In this document: one piece after another, positions 49,341 through 58,271 of the stretch
Numbering within the stretch: position 1 is the first letter of the stretch
How the letters are laid out: each line of letters begins with the position of its first letter
Origin: Methylobacterium bullatum
GTDB lineage: Bacteria; Pseudomonadota; Alphaproteobacteria; Rhizobiales; Beijerinckiaceae
Length of the DNA stretch: 59,577 nucleotides
Direction: 5' to 3'
Assembly (NCBI RefSeq): GCF_014845095.1
Contig: NZ_NKUG01000035.1
Location: forward strand, 1-59,577
Notes under the pieces: model-generated
What the model saw: only the letters and a program-made list of their open reading frames with translations
What the model was told of the DNA's origin: nothing
The model's database searches: none
Made by a program: the position numbers and the translations under genes

Positions 49341-51870
49341 GCTGAACGAAATCCTGGGCGCCACCGCTCGGAGCGAGGACATCGGCACGCGTACCGCCGC
49401 CGGAGACGCCCCGGCCCGGCCGGGCTGGACCGCTCCGGCCAAGCCCGCCTCCGGCGACCCCGTGGCGGATCTGCGCGAAGCCATCCTCGCCAAGCTCGCT
49501 TATGCCATCGGCAAGACCCCCGAGACCGCCCGCGAGCGCGACTGGTTCGCCGCCACCGCCCTGGCCCTGCGCGACCGGATCGTCGATGCCTGCATGGACG
49601 GCAGGTCCACCAGCATCCCCAACAAGCGCGTCTATTACCTCTCCCTCGAATTCCTCATCGGCCGACTCCTGTCCGACGCCATGAACAATCTCGGCCTCGT
49701 GGATACGACCCGCCGGGCCTTGCGCGATCTCGGCATCGAACTCGGCGACGTCGAGGCGGCCGAACCGGATGCGGCGCTCGGCAATGGCGGTCTCGGCCGT
49801 CTCGCCGCCTGTTTCATGGAGAGCATGGCGAGCCTGTCGATCCCCGCCATCGGCTACGGTATCCGCTACGATCACGGCCTGTTCAAGCAATCCCTGGAGG
49901 ATGGCTGGCAGAAGGAGGCGCCGGAAACCTGGCTCGCCGAGGGCAATCCCTGGGAATTCGTGCGGCCCGAAGCGACCTACACGATCGGCTTCGGCGGCCA
50001 CGTCACCATGTCGGCGATCTCGGACGGCGTGATCCGTCGGCACTGGCACCCGGCCGAGACCGTTCGGGCCGTGGCCCATGACGTCCCCGTGGTCGGCTGG
50101 CGCGGTAAGCACGTCAACACCCTGCGGCTCTGGAAGGCGGAGGCGAACTCGCCCCTCGAACTCGCGCAGTTCAACGGCGGCGACCATGTGGGCGCGGTGG
50201 CGGCCCGGTCCAAGGTCGAGGCGATCTCGCGGGTGCTCTATCCGAGCGATTCCTCGGAGAGCGGCCAGGAACTTCGACTGCGCCAGGAATACTTCTTCAC
50301 CTCGGCCTCGCTGCAGGACCTCGTCTCCCGGCACGTGGCCGAGCGCGGCGACCTGCGCTCCCTGCCGGACCATGCCGCGATCCAGCTCAACGACACCCAC
50401 CCGGCCATTGCCGTGCCGGAGCTGATGCGCATCCTCCTCGAGGATCACGGCCTCGCCTGGGAGGATGCCTGGCACATCACCACCCATACCCTGAGCTATA
50501 CCAACCACACCCTCCTGCCCGAGGCGCTGGAGACATGGCCGGTGGAGCTCATGGAGCGGCTACTGCCGCGCCACATGCAGATCATCTACCTGATCAACTG
50601 GATGCATCTCGAAGAGCAGGGACGCCACGGCAGGGCCGATGCGGCGCAGCTCGCCTCGGTCTCGCTCATCGACGAGGCCAACGGCAAGCGCGTGCGGATG
50701 GGCCATCTCGCCTTCCTAGGCGCACGCCGGGTGAACGGCGTCTCGGCGCTCCACACCGACCTGATGCGCTCCACGGTATTCAAGGACCTCCACGCCCTCG
50801 ACACCGACAAGATCGTCAACAAGACCAACGGGATCACCTTTCGGCGCTGGTTCCACAACTGCAACCCGGAGCTGACGAAGCTCGCCGTGGAGGTGGTGGG
50901 CGAGCGCGTCCTCGACGATCCCGAGGCGCTGCTGGGGCTGGCCGATTACGCCGCCGATTCCGCCTTCCAGGCCCGCTACGCCGCCATGCGCACATCCCGG
51001 AAGGAGGCGCTGGCCAAGGTGGTGGCCGAGAATTCCGGCATCGTCGTCGATCCGTCGGCCCTGTTCGACACGCAGATCAAGCGCATCCACGAATACAAGC
51101 GCCAGCTCCTCAACGTGATCGAGACCGTGGCGCTCTACCAGGCGATCAAGGCCGAGCCGCACAAGGACTGGACGCCGCGCGTCAAGATCTTCGGCGGAAA
51201 GGCGGCGCCGAGCTACGTCCAGGCCAAGCTCATCATCAAGCTCGCCTGTGACGTGGCCAAGCTCGTGAACAGCGACCCGGATATCGCCGGCCGGCTCAAG
51301 GTGGTGTTCCTGCCGAATTACCGCGTCAGCCTCGCCGAGGCGATCATCCCCGGCTCCGACCTATCGGAGCAGATCTCCACCGCCGGCATGGAGGCGTCGG
51401 GCACCGGCAACATGAAGCTGGCGCTGAACGGCGCGCTCACCGTGGGCACACTCGACGGCGCCAATATCGAGATCCGCGACCATGTGGGGGCGGACAACAT
51501 CTTCATCTTCGGCCTCGACGCGGCCGGGGTTCAGAAGCGCGCGGCCGAGCCGGATTACGCCGCCCGGGCCATCGCGGCCTCGCCGCGCCTTTCCGCCGCC
51601 CTCGACTTCATCGAGGCGGGCGGGTTCTCGCCGGAGGAGCGCGGCCGCTTCCAGCCGATCGTGGACGACCTGCGCCACAACGACCGCTACCTGCTCACCG
51701 TCGATTTCGACGATTACTGGCGCGTCCAGCGGGAGATCGACGCCGCCTGGATCGACAAGGCGAGCTGGTGGAAGAAGGCCATCCTCAACACCGCCCGGAT
51801 GGCCTGGTTCTCCTCCGACCGCTCCATGCGCGAATACGCCGACGACATCTGGCGGGTGAAGGTGGGGTGA
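49339..51870 (+). CDS. glgP: Glycogen/maltodextrin phosphorylase
   Basis: 843-residue PLP-dependent GT35 phosphorylase releasing glucose 1-phosphate from alpha-1,4-glucan ends. The PLP lysine is K693 in EASGTGNMKLALNGALTVGTLDGANIEI. Other family blocks include NKRVYYLSLEFLIGRLLSDAMNNLGL, LGNGGLGRLAACFMESMASL and KRIHEYKRQLLNVI. ATG 49339 fits family length; the in-frame region upstream is a leader with an inverted repeat. It is divergent from the alpha-glucosidase gene and closes the glucan cluster. Confidence 0.96.
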   Translation: MLNEILGATARSEDIGTRTAAGDAPARPGWTAPAKPASGDPVADLREAILAKLAYAIGKTPETARERDWFAATALALRDRIVDACMDGRSTSIPNKRVYYLSLEFLIGRLLSDAMNNLGLVDTTRRALRDLGIELGDVEAAEPDAALGNGGLGRLAACFMESMASLSIPAIGYGIRYDHGLFKQSLEDGWQKEAPETWLAEGNPWEFVRPEATYTIGFGGHVTMSAISDGVIRRHWHPAETVRAVAHDVPVVGWRGKHVNTLRLWKAEANSPLELAQFNGGDHVGAVAARSKVEAISRVLYPSDSSESGQELRLRQEYFFTSASLQDLVSRHVAERGDLRSLPDHAAIQLNDTHPAIAVPELMRILLEDHGLAWEDAWHITTHTLSYTNHTLLPEALETWPVELMERLLPRHMQIIYLINWMHLEEQGRHGRADAAQLASVSLIDEANGKRVRMGHLAFLGARRVNGVSALHTDLMRSTVFKDLHALDTDKIVNKTNGITFRRWFHNCNPELTKLAVEVVGERVLDDPEALLGLADYAADSAFQARYAAMRTSRKEALAKVVAENSGIVVDPSALFDTQIKRIHEYKRQLLNVIETVALYQAIKAEPHKDWTPRVKIFGGKAAPSYVQAKLIIKLACDVAKLVNSDPDIAGRLKVVFLPNYRVSLAEAIIPGSDLSEQISTAGMEASGTGNMKLALNGALTVGTLDGANIEIRDHVGADNIFIFGLDAAGVQKRAAEPDYAARAIAASPRLSAALDFIEAGGFSPEERGRFQPIVDDLRHNDRYLLTVDFDDYWRVQREIDAAWIDKASWWKKAILNTARMAWFSSDRSMREYADDIWRVKVG

Positions 51871-52055
51871 GGCGAGAGGTTCGTCCTTTATCTTCCGCAA
51901 GGCGGTCGAAAACCGACGACCCGGCTTCCATCCCGGAGCATCAGGGATTGGGAGCCGTAGTTCTGCGAAAGCCGGATGCGCGTTCGCAGACGGACTGGAC
52001 TCGGCTCCAGGCTCGACCGCCGTTATCTCGTGCCGCCCCTTTCCGGAGAGACTCG

Positions 52056-52430
52056 ATGTTCACGCACGTGATGATCGGCAGCAACGACCTGGAGCGGGCC
52101 CGAGCCTTCTACGATGCGACCTTCGTCGCATTGGGGGCCGAGCCCGGCGAGATGGATGCCAGAGGCAGGCTCATCTATTCCCATGAGGGCGGTCGGCTGA
52201 TGATCACGACACCCATCGACGGCAAGCCCGCAACCGCGGCCAACGGCGGAACGGTCGGTATCGCCGCTGCGAGCCGCGACCATGTTCTCGCCTGGCATCA
52301 GGCCGGCACCGAGCGTGGGGGCAGCGCAATCGAGAGCGCTCCCTCTCAGCGTCCGAACGGCGCCTTCGTCGCCTACCTTCGTGATCCCGATGGCAACAAG
52401 CTCACCGCACGGACCGTGCCTGCGAAGTGA
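52056..52430 (+). CDS. VOC-family (glyoxalase/dioxygenase superfamily) protein
   Basis: 124-residue single vicinal-oxygen-chelate domain. MFTHVMIGSNDLERARAFYDATFVALG is the first beta-alpha unit with a metal-ligand His, and FVAYLRDPDGNKLTA is the closing unit of the fold. Proteins of this type include lyases and antibiotic-resistance proteins; the substrate cannot be read from sequence. GGAGAG lies 5 nt before the ATG. It stands alone, 185 bp after glgP and convergent with the DUF779 gene. Confidence 0.85.
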   Translation: MFTHVMIGSNDLERARAFYDATFVALGAEPGEMDARGRLIYSHEGGRLMITTPIDGKPATAANGGTVGIAAASRDHVLAWHQAGTERGGSAIESAPSQRPNGAFVAYLRDPDGNKLTARTVPAK

Positions 52431-52558
52431 GGACAATCGTGGCCGCTTGGGTGGAGGCGCGGGCTGATGCCCGGGCGCAGACCCATGGGCCGTCGCAACC
52501 GTGCGCGACATCTGTCGTGCATCTCACGTCCAGACCAGCCGTGGGCGCCGCCTCCCGA

Positions 52559-52975
52559 TCAGATCCGGCAAGCGCCTTCGAGCGCCGTGTTCTCCGCATC
52601 CGTAAAAATCCGCGAGCGGATGAGGAAGCGCTTGTCGCGGCCGTTCTCCAGCGAGAACATGCCGCCTCGGCCGGGCACCACGTCGAGGATCAGGTGGGTG
52701 TGCTTCCAGACCTGGAACTGAGGCCGGCTGATCCAGAAATCCGCGCCGGCCACCTGGCCGAGATGGACATCGCTGTCGCCGGTGAGGAAGTCGCCCACCG
52801 GGTAGCACATGGGCGAGGACCCGTCGCAGCACCCGCCCGATTGGTGGAACATCACCGGCCCGTGCTCGGCGCGCAATTCCTCAATCAGGGCGATGGCGGC
52901 CGGTGTCGCCGTGACCCGCAGGGGCGTTCCGTCGGCGCCGACCTGATCGGCGGTGGTCGCTTCGGTCGTGCTCAT
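52559..52975 (-). CDS. DUF779 family protein
   Basis: 138-residue protein of the DUF779 family, recognised by HQSGGCCDGSSPMCYP (a cysteine cluster, possibly metal-binding) and LHLGQVAGADFWISRPQFQVWKHTHLILDVVPGRGGMFSLE-type sequence. The family usually sits next to acetaldehyde-type aldehyde dehydrogenase genes, and its role is not established. Here it is 59 bp downstream of the beta-oxidation multifunctional enzyme gene with no aldehyde dehydrogenase near. The start MSTTEATT has a strong GGGAGGGAG upstream. Confidence 0.87.
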   Translation of the reverse strand: MSTTEATTADQVGADGTPLRVTATPAAIALIEELRAEHGPVMFHQSGGCCDGSSPMCYPVGDFLTGDSDVHLGQVAGADFWISRPQFQVWKHTHLILDVVPGRGGMFSLENGRDKRFLIRSRIFTDAENTALEGACRI

Positions 52976-53034
52976 GGAACGCTCCCTCCCGTCATGTGAC
53001 CCCGGCAGGGGATGTCCCGAGCCGGAATGTTCGT

Positions 53035-55239
53035 TCACGCCGCCTTCTTGGCTGCGGCCTCGCCGTAGAAAGTGCCGCCGGCCTCCGCCATGCGCAGGAG
53101 GTTCTCCGGCACCGCGAAGCGCGCCCCGTGCCTGGCCTCGAGACCCTGGGCCAGGGCCACGAACGCTTTCGCACCCATGAAGTCGATGTAGGACAGGGCG
53201 CCGCCGGTGAAAGGGGCGAAGCCGAAGCCGAGGATGGAGCCGACATCGGCCTCGCGCGGGTCGGTGATGACGCCTTCGCCCACGGTGCGGGCGGCCTCCA
53301 GCGCCTGAACCACCAGTAGCCGCTGCTTCAGCTCGGTGAAATCGACGTCGTCGGGGTCGATCCGCGTCGCCTGGAGCTCCGACAATCCGGGCCAGAGCTT
53401 CTTCGAGGCGCCGTCCGGATAGTCGTAGAAGCCTTTCCGGTTCTTGCGCCCGAGCCGGCCCTCGCCCTCCACCAGGGTGGTGAGCAGAGCCTTCTGGGCG
53501 GGGTCGATCGCCTCGGCGCCGAGCTGCGCTTCGGTGGCCTTGACGATCTTGAGGGCGAGGTCGACGGCCACCTCGTCGGTGAGGGAGAGGGGGCCGACCG
53601 GCATGCCCGCCTGGCGGCCTGCATTCTCGATCATGGCGGCGGGGATGCCCTCGATGAGCATCTTGTGGCCCTCGTAGAGATAGGCGCCGACGCAGCGATT
53701 GGCGAAGAATCCCCGGCTGTCGTTGACGACGATGGGCGTCTTCTTGATCGCCCGGACATAGTCGAGGGCGGTGGCGAGCGCCGCGTCCCCGGTCTCCTCG
53801 CCCTTGATGATCTCCACGAGCATCATCTTCTCCACCGGCGAGAAGAAGTGGATGCCGACGAAATTGCCCGCGCGCCGGGACGCCTTGGCGAGGCCCGAGA
53901 TCGGCAGGGTCGAGGTGTTGGAGGCGAAGATCACGTTCTCGCCGATCACCGCCTCCACCTTGGCGATGACCTCGGCCTTCACCTTGGGATCTTCGAACAC
54001 CGCCTCGATCACGAGATCACAGGATGACAGGTCGGCGTAATCGGCGCTGGTGGTGATGCGCGCGAGAAGCGCCTCGCGGTCGGCGGTCTTGGCCCGGCCC
54101 TTGTTGATCTGGTCGGTGACGAGCTTGTGGGCGTAGGCCTTGCCCTTCTCGGCGGCGTCCGTGGACTGGTCGAGGAGGATCACCTCCATCCCCGCATTGG
54201 CGCTGACGTAGGCGACCCCGGCCCCCATGAAGCCGGCGCCGACGACGCCCACCCGCTTCACGCTGGTCTTGGCGATCTCCTTCGGCCGGCGCGCGCCTTT
54301 GTTCAGCTCGCCCATGGAGATGAACAGCGTGCGGATCATCGCCGCCGCCTCCTTGGAGCGCAGGATCTTGGCGAAGTACCGGCTCTCGACCCGCAGGGCG
54401 AGGTCCATCGGCAGTTGCAGGCCCTCGTAGACCGAGGCGAGGATGGCCTTGGCCGCCGGGTAATTGTCGTGGGTCTCGCGGCGGTAGATCGCGTTGGCCG
54501 GGGGCCAGATCATCATGCCGGCGGGCGAATAGACCTTGCCCGAGGGTGCCTTGAACTTCGGCTGGTCCCAGGGGGCCACGGGCGAGCCGCCGGCCCTGAT
54601 CCAGGCCTTGGCCTTCTCGACGATCTCGTCTTTCGGCGCGACCTCGTGGACGAGGCCCATGTTCTTGGCCATGAGCGGACGGATCTGCTCGCCCTTGAAC
54701 AGCATCTGCAGGGCGTCGCCCGTCTGCATCAGGCGAGGGACGCGCTGGGTCCCGCCCGCGCCGGGGAACAGCCCGACCTTGATCTCGGGCAGTCCGACGC
54801 GGGTCTTCGGGTCGTCGGACAGCACCCGGTGGTGACAGGAGAGCGACAGCTCGAAGGCGCCGCCGAGGCAGATGCCATTCACCGCCGCCGCGAAGGGCTT
54901 GCCGCAGGTCTCGAGCTTACGGAAGACCAGGGTGAGCTTGCGCGATTCCTCGAAGAAGTGGCGCATGGCCTCCTCCTCGCCCTTCTCGGCTTTCAGCGTC
55001 TCGTAAGCCTGGCCGAGACCCTGCAGCATGGTCAGGTCGGCGCCGCCGGAGAAGTTGTCCTTGCCCGAGGTGATGACGCAGCCCTTCACGACCGGATCGG
55101 CCACCACGGCGTCGATGACCTGATGCAGGTCGCTCATCACCCCTTCGGTGAAGACGTTCATCGAGCGGCCGGGCATGTCCCAGGTCGCGAGCGCGATACC
55201 GTCGGAATCGACCTCGAAGCTGAAGTTCGTGAGATTCAT
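53035..55239 (-). CDS. fadJ: Multifunctional beta-oxidation protein (enoyl-CoA hydratase/3-hydroxyacyl-CoA dehydrogenase)
   Basis: 734-residue two-domain enzyme. The N-terminal crotonase domain (to about 290) has FSGGADLTML and GLPEIKVGLFPGAGGTQRVPR, with the hydratase glutamates. From about 330 a Rossmann dehydrogenase follows (GVVGAGFMGAGVAYVSA) with the catalytic-type His in GIHFFSPVEKMMLVEII, then two C-terminal dehydrogenase domains ending in GGTFYGEAAAKKAA. It hydrates enoyl-CoA and oxidises the 3-hydroxyacyl-CoA. The thiolase and acyl-CoA dehydrogenase that complete the cycle lie 2-3 kb away on the same strand. FadJ versus FadB naming is arbitrary here. Confidence 0.93.
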   Translation of the reverse strand: MNLTNFSFEVDSDGIALATWDMPGRSMNVFTEGVMSDLHQVIDAVVADPVVKGCVITSGKDNFSGGADLTMLQGLGQAYETLKAEKGEEEAMRHFFEESRKLTLVFRKLETCGKPFAAAVNGICLGGAFELSLSCHHRVLSDDPKTRVGLPEIKVGLFPGAGGTQRVPRLMQTGDALQMLFKGEQIRPLMAKNMGLVHEVAPKDEIVEKAKAWIRAGGSPVAPWDQPKFKAPSGKVYSPAGMMIWPPANAIYRRETHDNYPAAKAILASVYEGLQLPMDLALRVESRYFAKILRSKEAAAMIRTLFISMGELNKGARRPKEIAKTSVKRVGVVGAGFMGAGVAYVSANAGMEVILLDQSTDAAEKGKAYAHKLVTDQINKGRAKTADREALLARITTSADYADLSSCDLVIEAVFEDPKVKAEVIAKVEAVIGENVIFASNTSTLPISGLAKASRRAGNFVGIHFFSPVEKMMLVEIIKGEETGDAALATALDYVRAIKKTPIVVNDSRGFFANRCVGAYLYEGHKMLIEGIPAAMIENAGRQAGMPVGPLSLTDEVAVDLALKIVKATEAQLGAEAIDPAQKALLTTLVEGEGRLGRKNRKGFYDYPDGASKKLWPGLSELQATRIDPDDVDFTELKQRLLVVQALEAARTVGEGVITDPREADVGSILGFGFAPFTGGALSYIDFMGAKAFVALAQGLEARHGARFAVPENLLRMAEAGGTFYGEAAAKKAA

Positions 55240-55350
55240 GTCTGATCCTTGTGGGGTCGGCTTGAGGCGTGAGGCTATTAAGATGTTTTAAAAATTTGGG
55301 CTGGATAAAGAATCCCAGGATCGAAAAGGTGGAACGAGGAAACTTATCGA

Positions 55351-56139
55351 ATGTTGGCGCGAAACGTCTGCCAGGGATGCCGCGACGGCGCCGATCTCGA
55401 CTTTACGTTTACCATGGCGTTCCAACCCATCCTCGATCTCGACGCTCAGCGCGTGTGGGGATACGAGGCGCTGGTGCGCGGCCCCGAAGGCCAGTCCGCC
55501 GCCTCCATCCTCGATCGCGTCACCGAGACGACGGTCTATCGCTTCGATCAGGCCGCGCGGGTGCGTGCCATCGAGCTGGCCGGCCGGCTGTTCCCCGTCG
55601 ACGACGAGACCAAGCTGTCCATCAACTTCATGCCGAACGCGGTCTACGAGCCGGCGGCCTGCATCCGCTCCTCGCTGGAGGCGGCGCGCCGGGCCGGATT
55701 CGCCCATGACCGGATCATGTTCGAGTTCACCGAGAACGAGAAGTTCCGGGACATCGACCATGTGAAGCGCATCGTCGCCGAGTATCGCAAGCAGGGCTTT
55801 CTCACCGCGCTGGACGATTTCGGCGCGGGCTTCGCCGGCCTCAACCTCCTGGCGAACTTCCGGCCCGACCTCATCAAGATCGACATGGAGCTCCTGCGCG
55901 GCATCGACACGGACAAGGGCCGTCAGATCATCACGGCGGGGATCATCTCCATCGCGCGGCAGCTCGGCGTCTCGGTCATCGCGGAAGGTGTCGAGACGCG
56001 GGGCGAACTCGAGACCCTGCGCGAGCTCGGGGCAACGCTGTTCCAAGGCTATCATTTCGCCCGCCCCCAACTCGAAGCCCTCCCGAGTGTCGCCGGATTC
56101 GAGGCACGGGAGCCGCGCCTCGCCGCCCTGGCGTCATAG
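55351..56139 (+). CDS. Standalone EAL-domain protein (cyclic-di-GMP phosphodiesterase)
   Basis: 262-residue EAL domain with nothing else attached, predicted to hydrolyse cyclic-di-GMP to pGpG in the cytoplasm. The signature residues are intact: E39 in YEALVRG, the Asn in SINFMPNAVYEP, FEFTENE, the metal-binding LDDFGAGFAGLNLL, KIDMELLRGI and IAEGVETRGELE, ending with GATLFQGYHFARP. An N-terminal CQGC (residues 7-10) precedes the domain and may be a redox or metal-responsive element. It is divergent from the fadJ gene with 111 bp between. Confidence 0.93.
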   Translation: MLARNVCQGCRDGADLDFTFTMAFQPILDLDAQRVWGYEALVRGPEGQSAASILDRVTETTVYRFDQAARVRAIELAGRLFPVDDETKLSINFMPNAVYEPAACIRSSLEAARRAGFAHDRIMFEFTENEKFRDIDHVKRIVAEYRKQGFLTALDDFGAGFAGLNLLANFRPDLIKIDMELLRGIDTDKGRQIITAGIISIARQLGVSVIAEGVETRGELETLRELGATLFQGYHFARPQLEALPSVAGFEAREPRLAALAS

Positions 56140-56264
56140 CGCTCCTCTCGGCGCGCCCGTCGCGTCGCTGTGCCTGCAAGTTCGTGTCGTCGGTCTCATG
56201 CAGGGCCGCCCCAGGCGGTGCGGCCCTGCCGTCGATCCTCCGCTGGATCGACCTCAATCGTGTT

Positions 56265-56753
56265 TTACTTGGCCGGCGCCGTTCCGGGCAGCGGCGGTGC
56301 GCCCGCCGGCCTGTCGCCGGCCGAGGCGATGGCCAGCATGTTCAGGATCTTGGTGACCGCGCCCTGCGAGATCACCGTGACCGTCGAGGCCGGGTCCGAA
56401 TTGATCGCCTGGAACTTCTGGTAGATCTTGTCGTCGTAGATGCCGCTGAGGTGCTTGAGCTCGTCGAGATTGAACTTCTCGGCATAGGCCTTCGACAACC
56501 CTTCGATCATCACCTCGCGCTGCTTGTCGAACTCGGCGCGGACCTCCTTGCGGATGGCCTCGGCCTTGTCCTCGGGCATCGGCTGCACGGTCTTTTCCAG
56601 GGCGCCGGTGAAGCCGGTTTCGAGGTTCTTGATCAGGGTCTTCTGAACCAGATCCTTGGCGACCGCGACGCGGTCGGTGGCGTCGTCCGCGTGGGCGGCG
56701 AACGGCGCGCAGAGCGCGGTCGTCAGCATCAGGGTCGCGAGAAGGCGTGTCAT
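56265..56753 (-). CDS. DUF2059 periplasmic protein
   Basis: 162-residue exported protein. Residues 1-22 are a clear signal peptide (TRLLATLMLTTALCAPFAAHA, then DDATDR). The mature part is a helical DUF2059 domain: VRAEFDKQREVMIEGLSKAYAEKFNLDELKHLSGIYDDKIYQKF. Function of the family is unknown; the Pro/Ala tail APPLPGTAPAK is low complexity. It lies 103 bp downstream of the thiolase gene on the same strand. Confidence 0.87.
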   Translation of the reverse strand: MTRLLATLMLTTALCAPFAAHADDATDRVAVAKDLVQKTLIKNLETGFTGALEKTVQPMPEDKAEAIRKEVRAEFDKQREVMIEGLSKAYAEKFNLDELKHLSGIYDDKIYQKFQAINSDPASTVTVISQGAVTKILNMLAIASAGDRPAGAPPLPGTAPAK

Positions 56754-56856
56754 CGTGGCGTGTCTCCCGGTGTGTTTATGATTGCGCCGCCGGCATCGGC
56801 GGCGGGAGTGCGCCGTTTAGCAGCGTTCCGAAGGGTTTGGGAGGGATAGCGCCCCA

Positions 56857-58065
56857 TCACACCCGCTCGATGATCGTGGCGGTGCCCATGCCGGCGCCGA
56901 TGCAGAGGGTGACGAGGGCGCGCTCCTTGCCGGTGCGCTCCAGCTCGTCGAGCACCGTGCCGAGGATCATCGCGCCGGTGGCGCCCAGCGGATGGCCCAT
57001 GGCGATGGCGCCGCCATTGACGTTCACCTCGGACGGGTTGAGCCCGAAGGCCTGGCAGAAGCGCAGGACCACGGCGGCGAAGGCCTCGTTGACCTCGAAC
57101 AGGTCGATATCGGCGACGGTCATGCCGGCACGCGCCAACACCTTCTTCGTCACGTCCACCGGGCCGGTGAGCATCAGCGCCGGGTCCGAGCCGATATTGG
57201 CGAAGGCGCGGATGCGGGCGCGCGGCTTGAGGCCGGCCTTCTCGCCCGCCTCTTTCGAGCCCACCAGCACGGCGGCGGCGCCATCGACGATGCCGGACGA
57301 ATTGCCGGCGTGATGCACGTGGTTCACCGTCTCCACGTCGGGATGCGCGTCGATCGCCACGGCGTCGAAGCCGCCCATCTGGCCCATCTGGACGAAGGAG
57401 GCCTTCAGCCCGGCCAGCGACTGCATGTCGGTGGAGGGACGCATGTGCTCGTCGGTGTCGAGCAGGGTGATGCCGTTGACGTCGCGCACCGGCACGACGG
57501 ACTTGCCGAACAGCCCGTCGGCCCAGGATTTCGCCGAGCGCTTCTGCGACTCCACCGCATAGGCGTCGCAATCGTCGCGGGAGAAGCCGTATTTCGTGGC
57601 GATGAGATCGGCCGAGACGCCCTGCGGCATGAACCACGACTTGATCGCGATGGCCGGGTCCACCGGCCAGGCCCCGCCCGAGGCGCCCAGACCGACGCGG
57701 CTCATGGATTCGACGCCGCCGCCGATGGTGAGGTCGTGCTGGCCGGCCATGATTTGGGCCGCGGCGAAATTCACCGCGTCGAGGCCGGAGGCGCAGAAGC
57801 GGTTGATCTGCACGCCGGGCACGTGGTCGCCGTAATCGGCCACCAGGGCCGCCGCGCGGGCGATGTCGCCGCCGGCCTCGCCGACGGGATCGACGCAGCC
57901 CAGGATGACGTCGTCCACCTGCCGCGTGTCGAGCCCGTTGCGCTCCTTGAGGGCGCGCAGGGCCGTCTCGGCGAGGCGCAGGGCCGTCACCTCGTGCAGC
58001 GCGCCATCCGGCTTGCCGCGGCCGCGCGGCGTGCGGACGTGATCGTAGATGAAGGCCTCGGGCAT
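56857..58065 (-). CDS. Acetyl-CoA C-acyltransferase (thiolase)
   Basis: 402-residue thiolase catalysing the last step of beta-oxidation, cleavage of 3-ketoacyl-CoA. The nucleophile is C91 (INRFCASGLDAVNF), with H358 (AIAMGHPLGATGA) and C388 (LCIGAGMGTA). The start MPEAFIYDHVRTPRG is the family N-terminus; in-frame sequence before it runs through a palindromic repeat and antisense of the next gene and is not coding. It lies between the DUF2059 gene and acyl-CoA dehydrogenase gene, same strand, with a repeat between. Confidence 0.95.
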   Translation of the reverse strand: MPEAFIYDHVRTPRGRGKPDGALHEVTALRLAETALRALKERNGLDTRQVDDVILGCVDPVGEAGGDIARAAALVADYGDHVPGVQINRFCASGLDAVNFAAAQIMAGQHDLTIGGGVESMSRVGLGASGGAWPVDPAIAIKSWFMPQGVSADLIATKYGFSRDDCDAYAVESQKRSAKSWADGLFGKSVVPVRDVNGITLLDTDEHMRPSTDMQSLAGLKASFVQMGQMGGFDAVAIDAHPDVETVNHVHHAGNSSGIVDGAAAVLVGSKEAGEKAGLKPRARIRAFANIGSDPALMLTGPVDVTKKVLARAGMTVADIDLFEVNEAFAAVVLRFCQAFGLNPSEVNVNGGAIAMGHPLGATGAMILGTVLDELERTGKERALVTLCIGAGMGTATIIERV

Positions 58066-58128
58066 ATGCGTTTCCCTGTTGTCCGCTCCTGCGGAGCGAC
58101 GGCTTTCAAAGTCTGCTCTCGGTCTTAC

Positions 58129-58244
58129 CGTCATTCCGGGGCCGCGAAGCGGAGCCCGGAATCCAGATCCGCGAACACATCCAAGATTTATCGCGTCGGC
58201 GGTTCTGGATTCCGGGCTCGCTCTGCGAGCGCCCCGGAATGACG
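58129..58244. repeat. Dispersed palindromic repeat, family B copy 2
   Basis: 116 bp imperfect palindrome with end arms CGTCATTCCGGGG and CCCCGGAATGACG, and inner segments GGAGCCCGGAATCCAG and CTGGATTCCGGGCTC. Similar to 19853-19967. It separates the acyl-CoA dehydrogenase and thiolase genes. Confidence 0.9.
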
Positions 58245-58271
58245 TGGTGAGCTGAAAGTCTGTCGTCCGCT

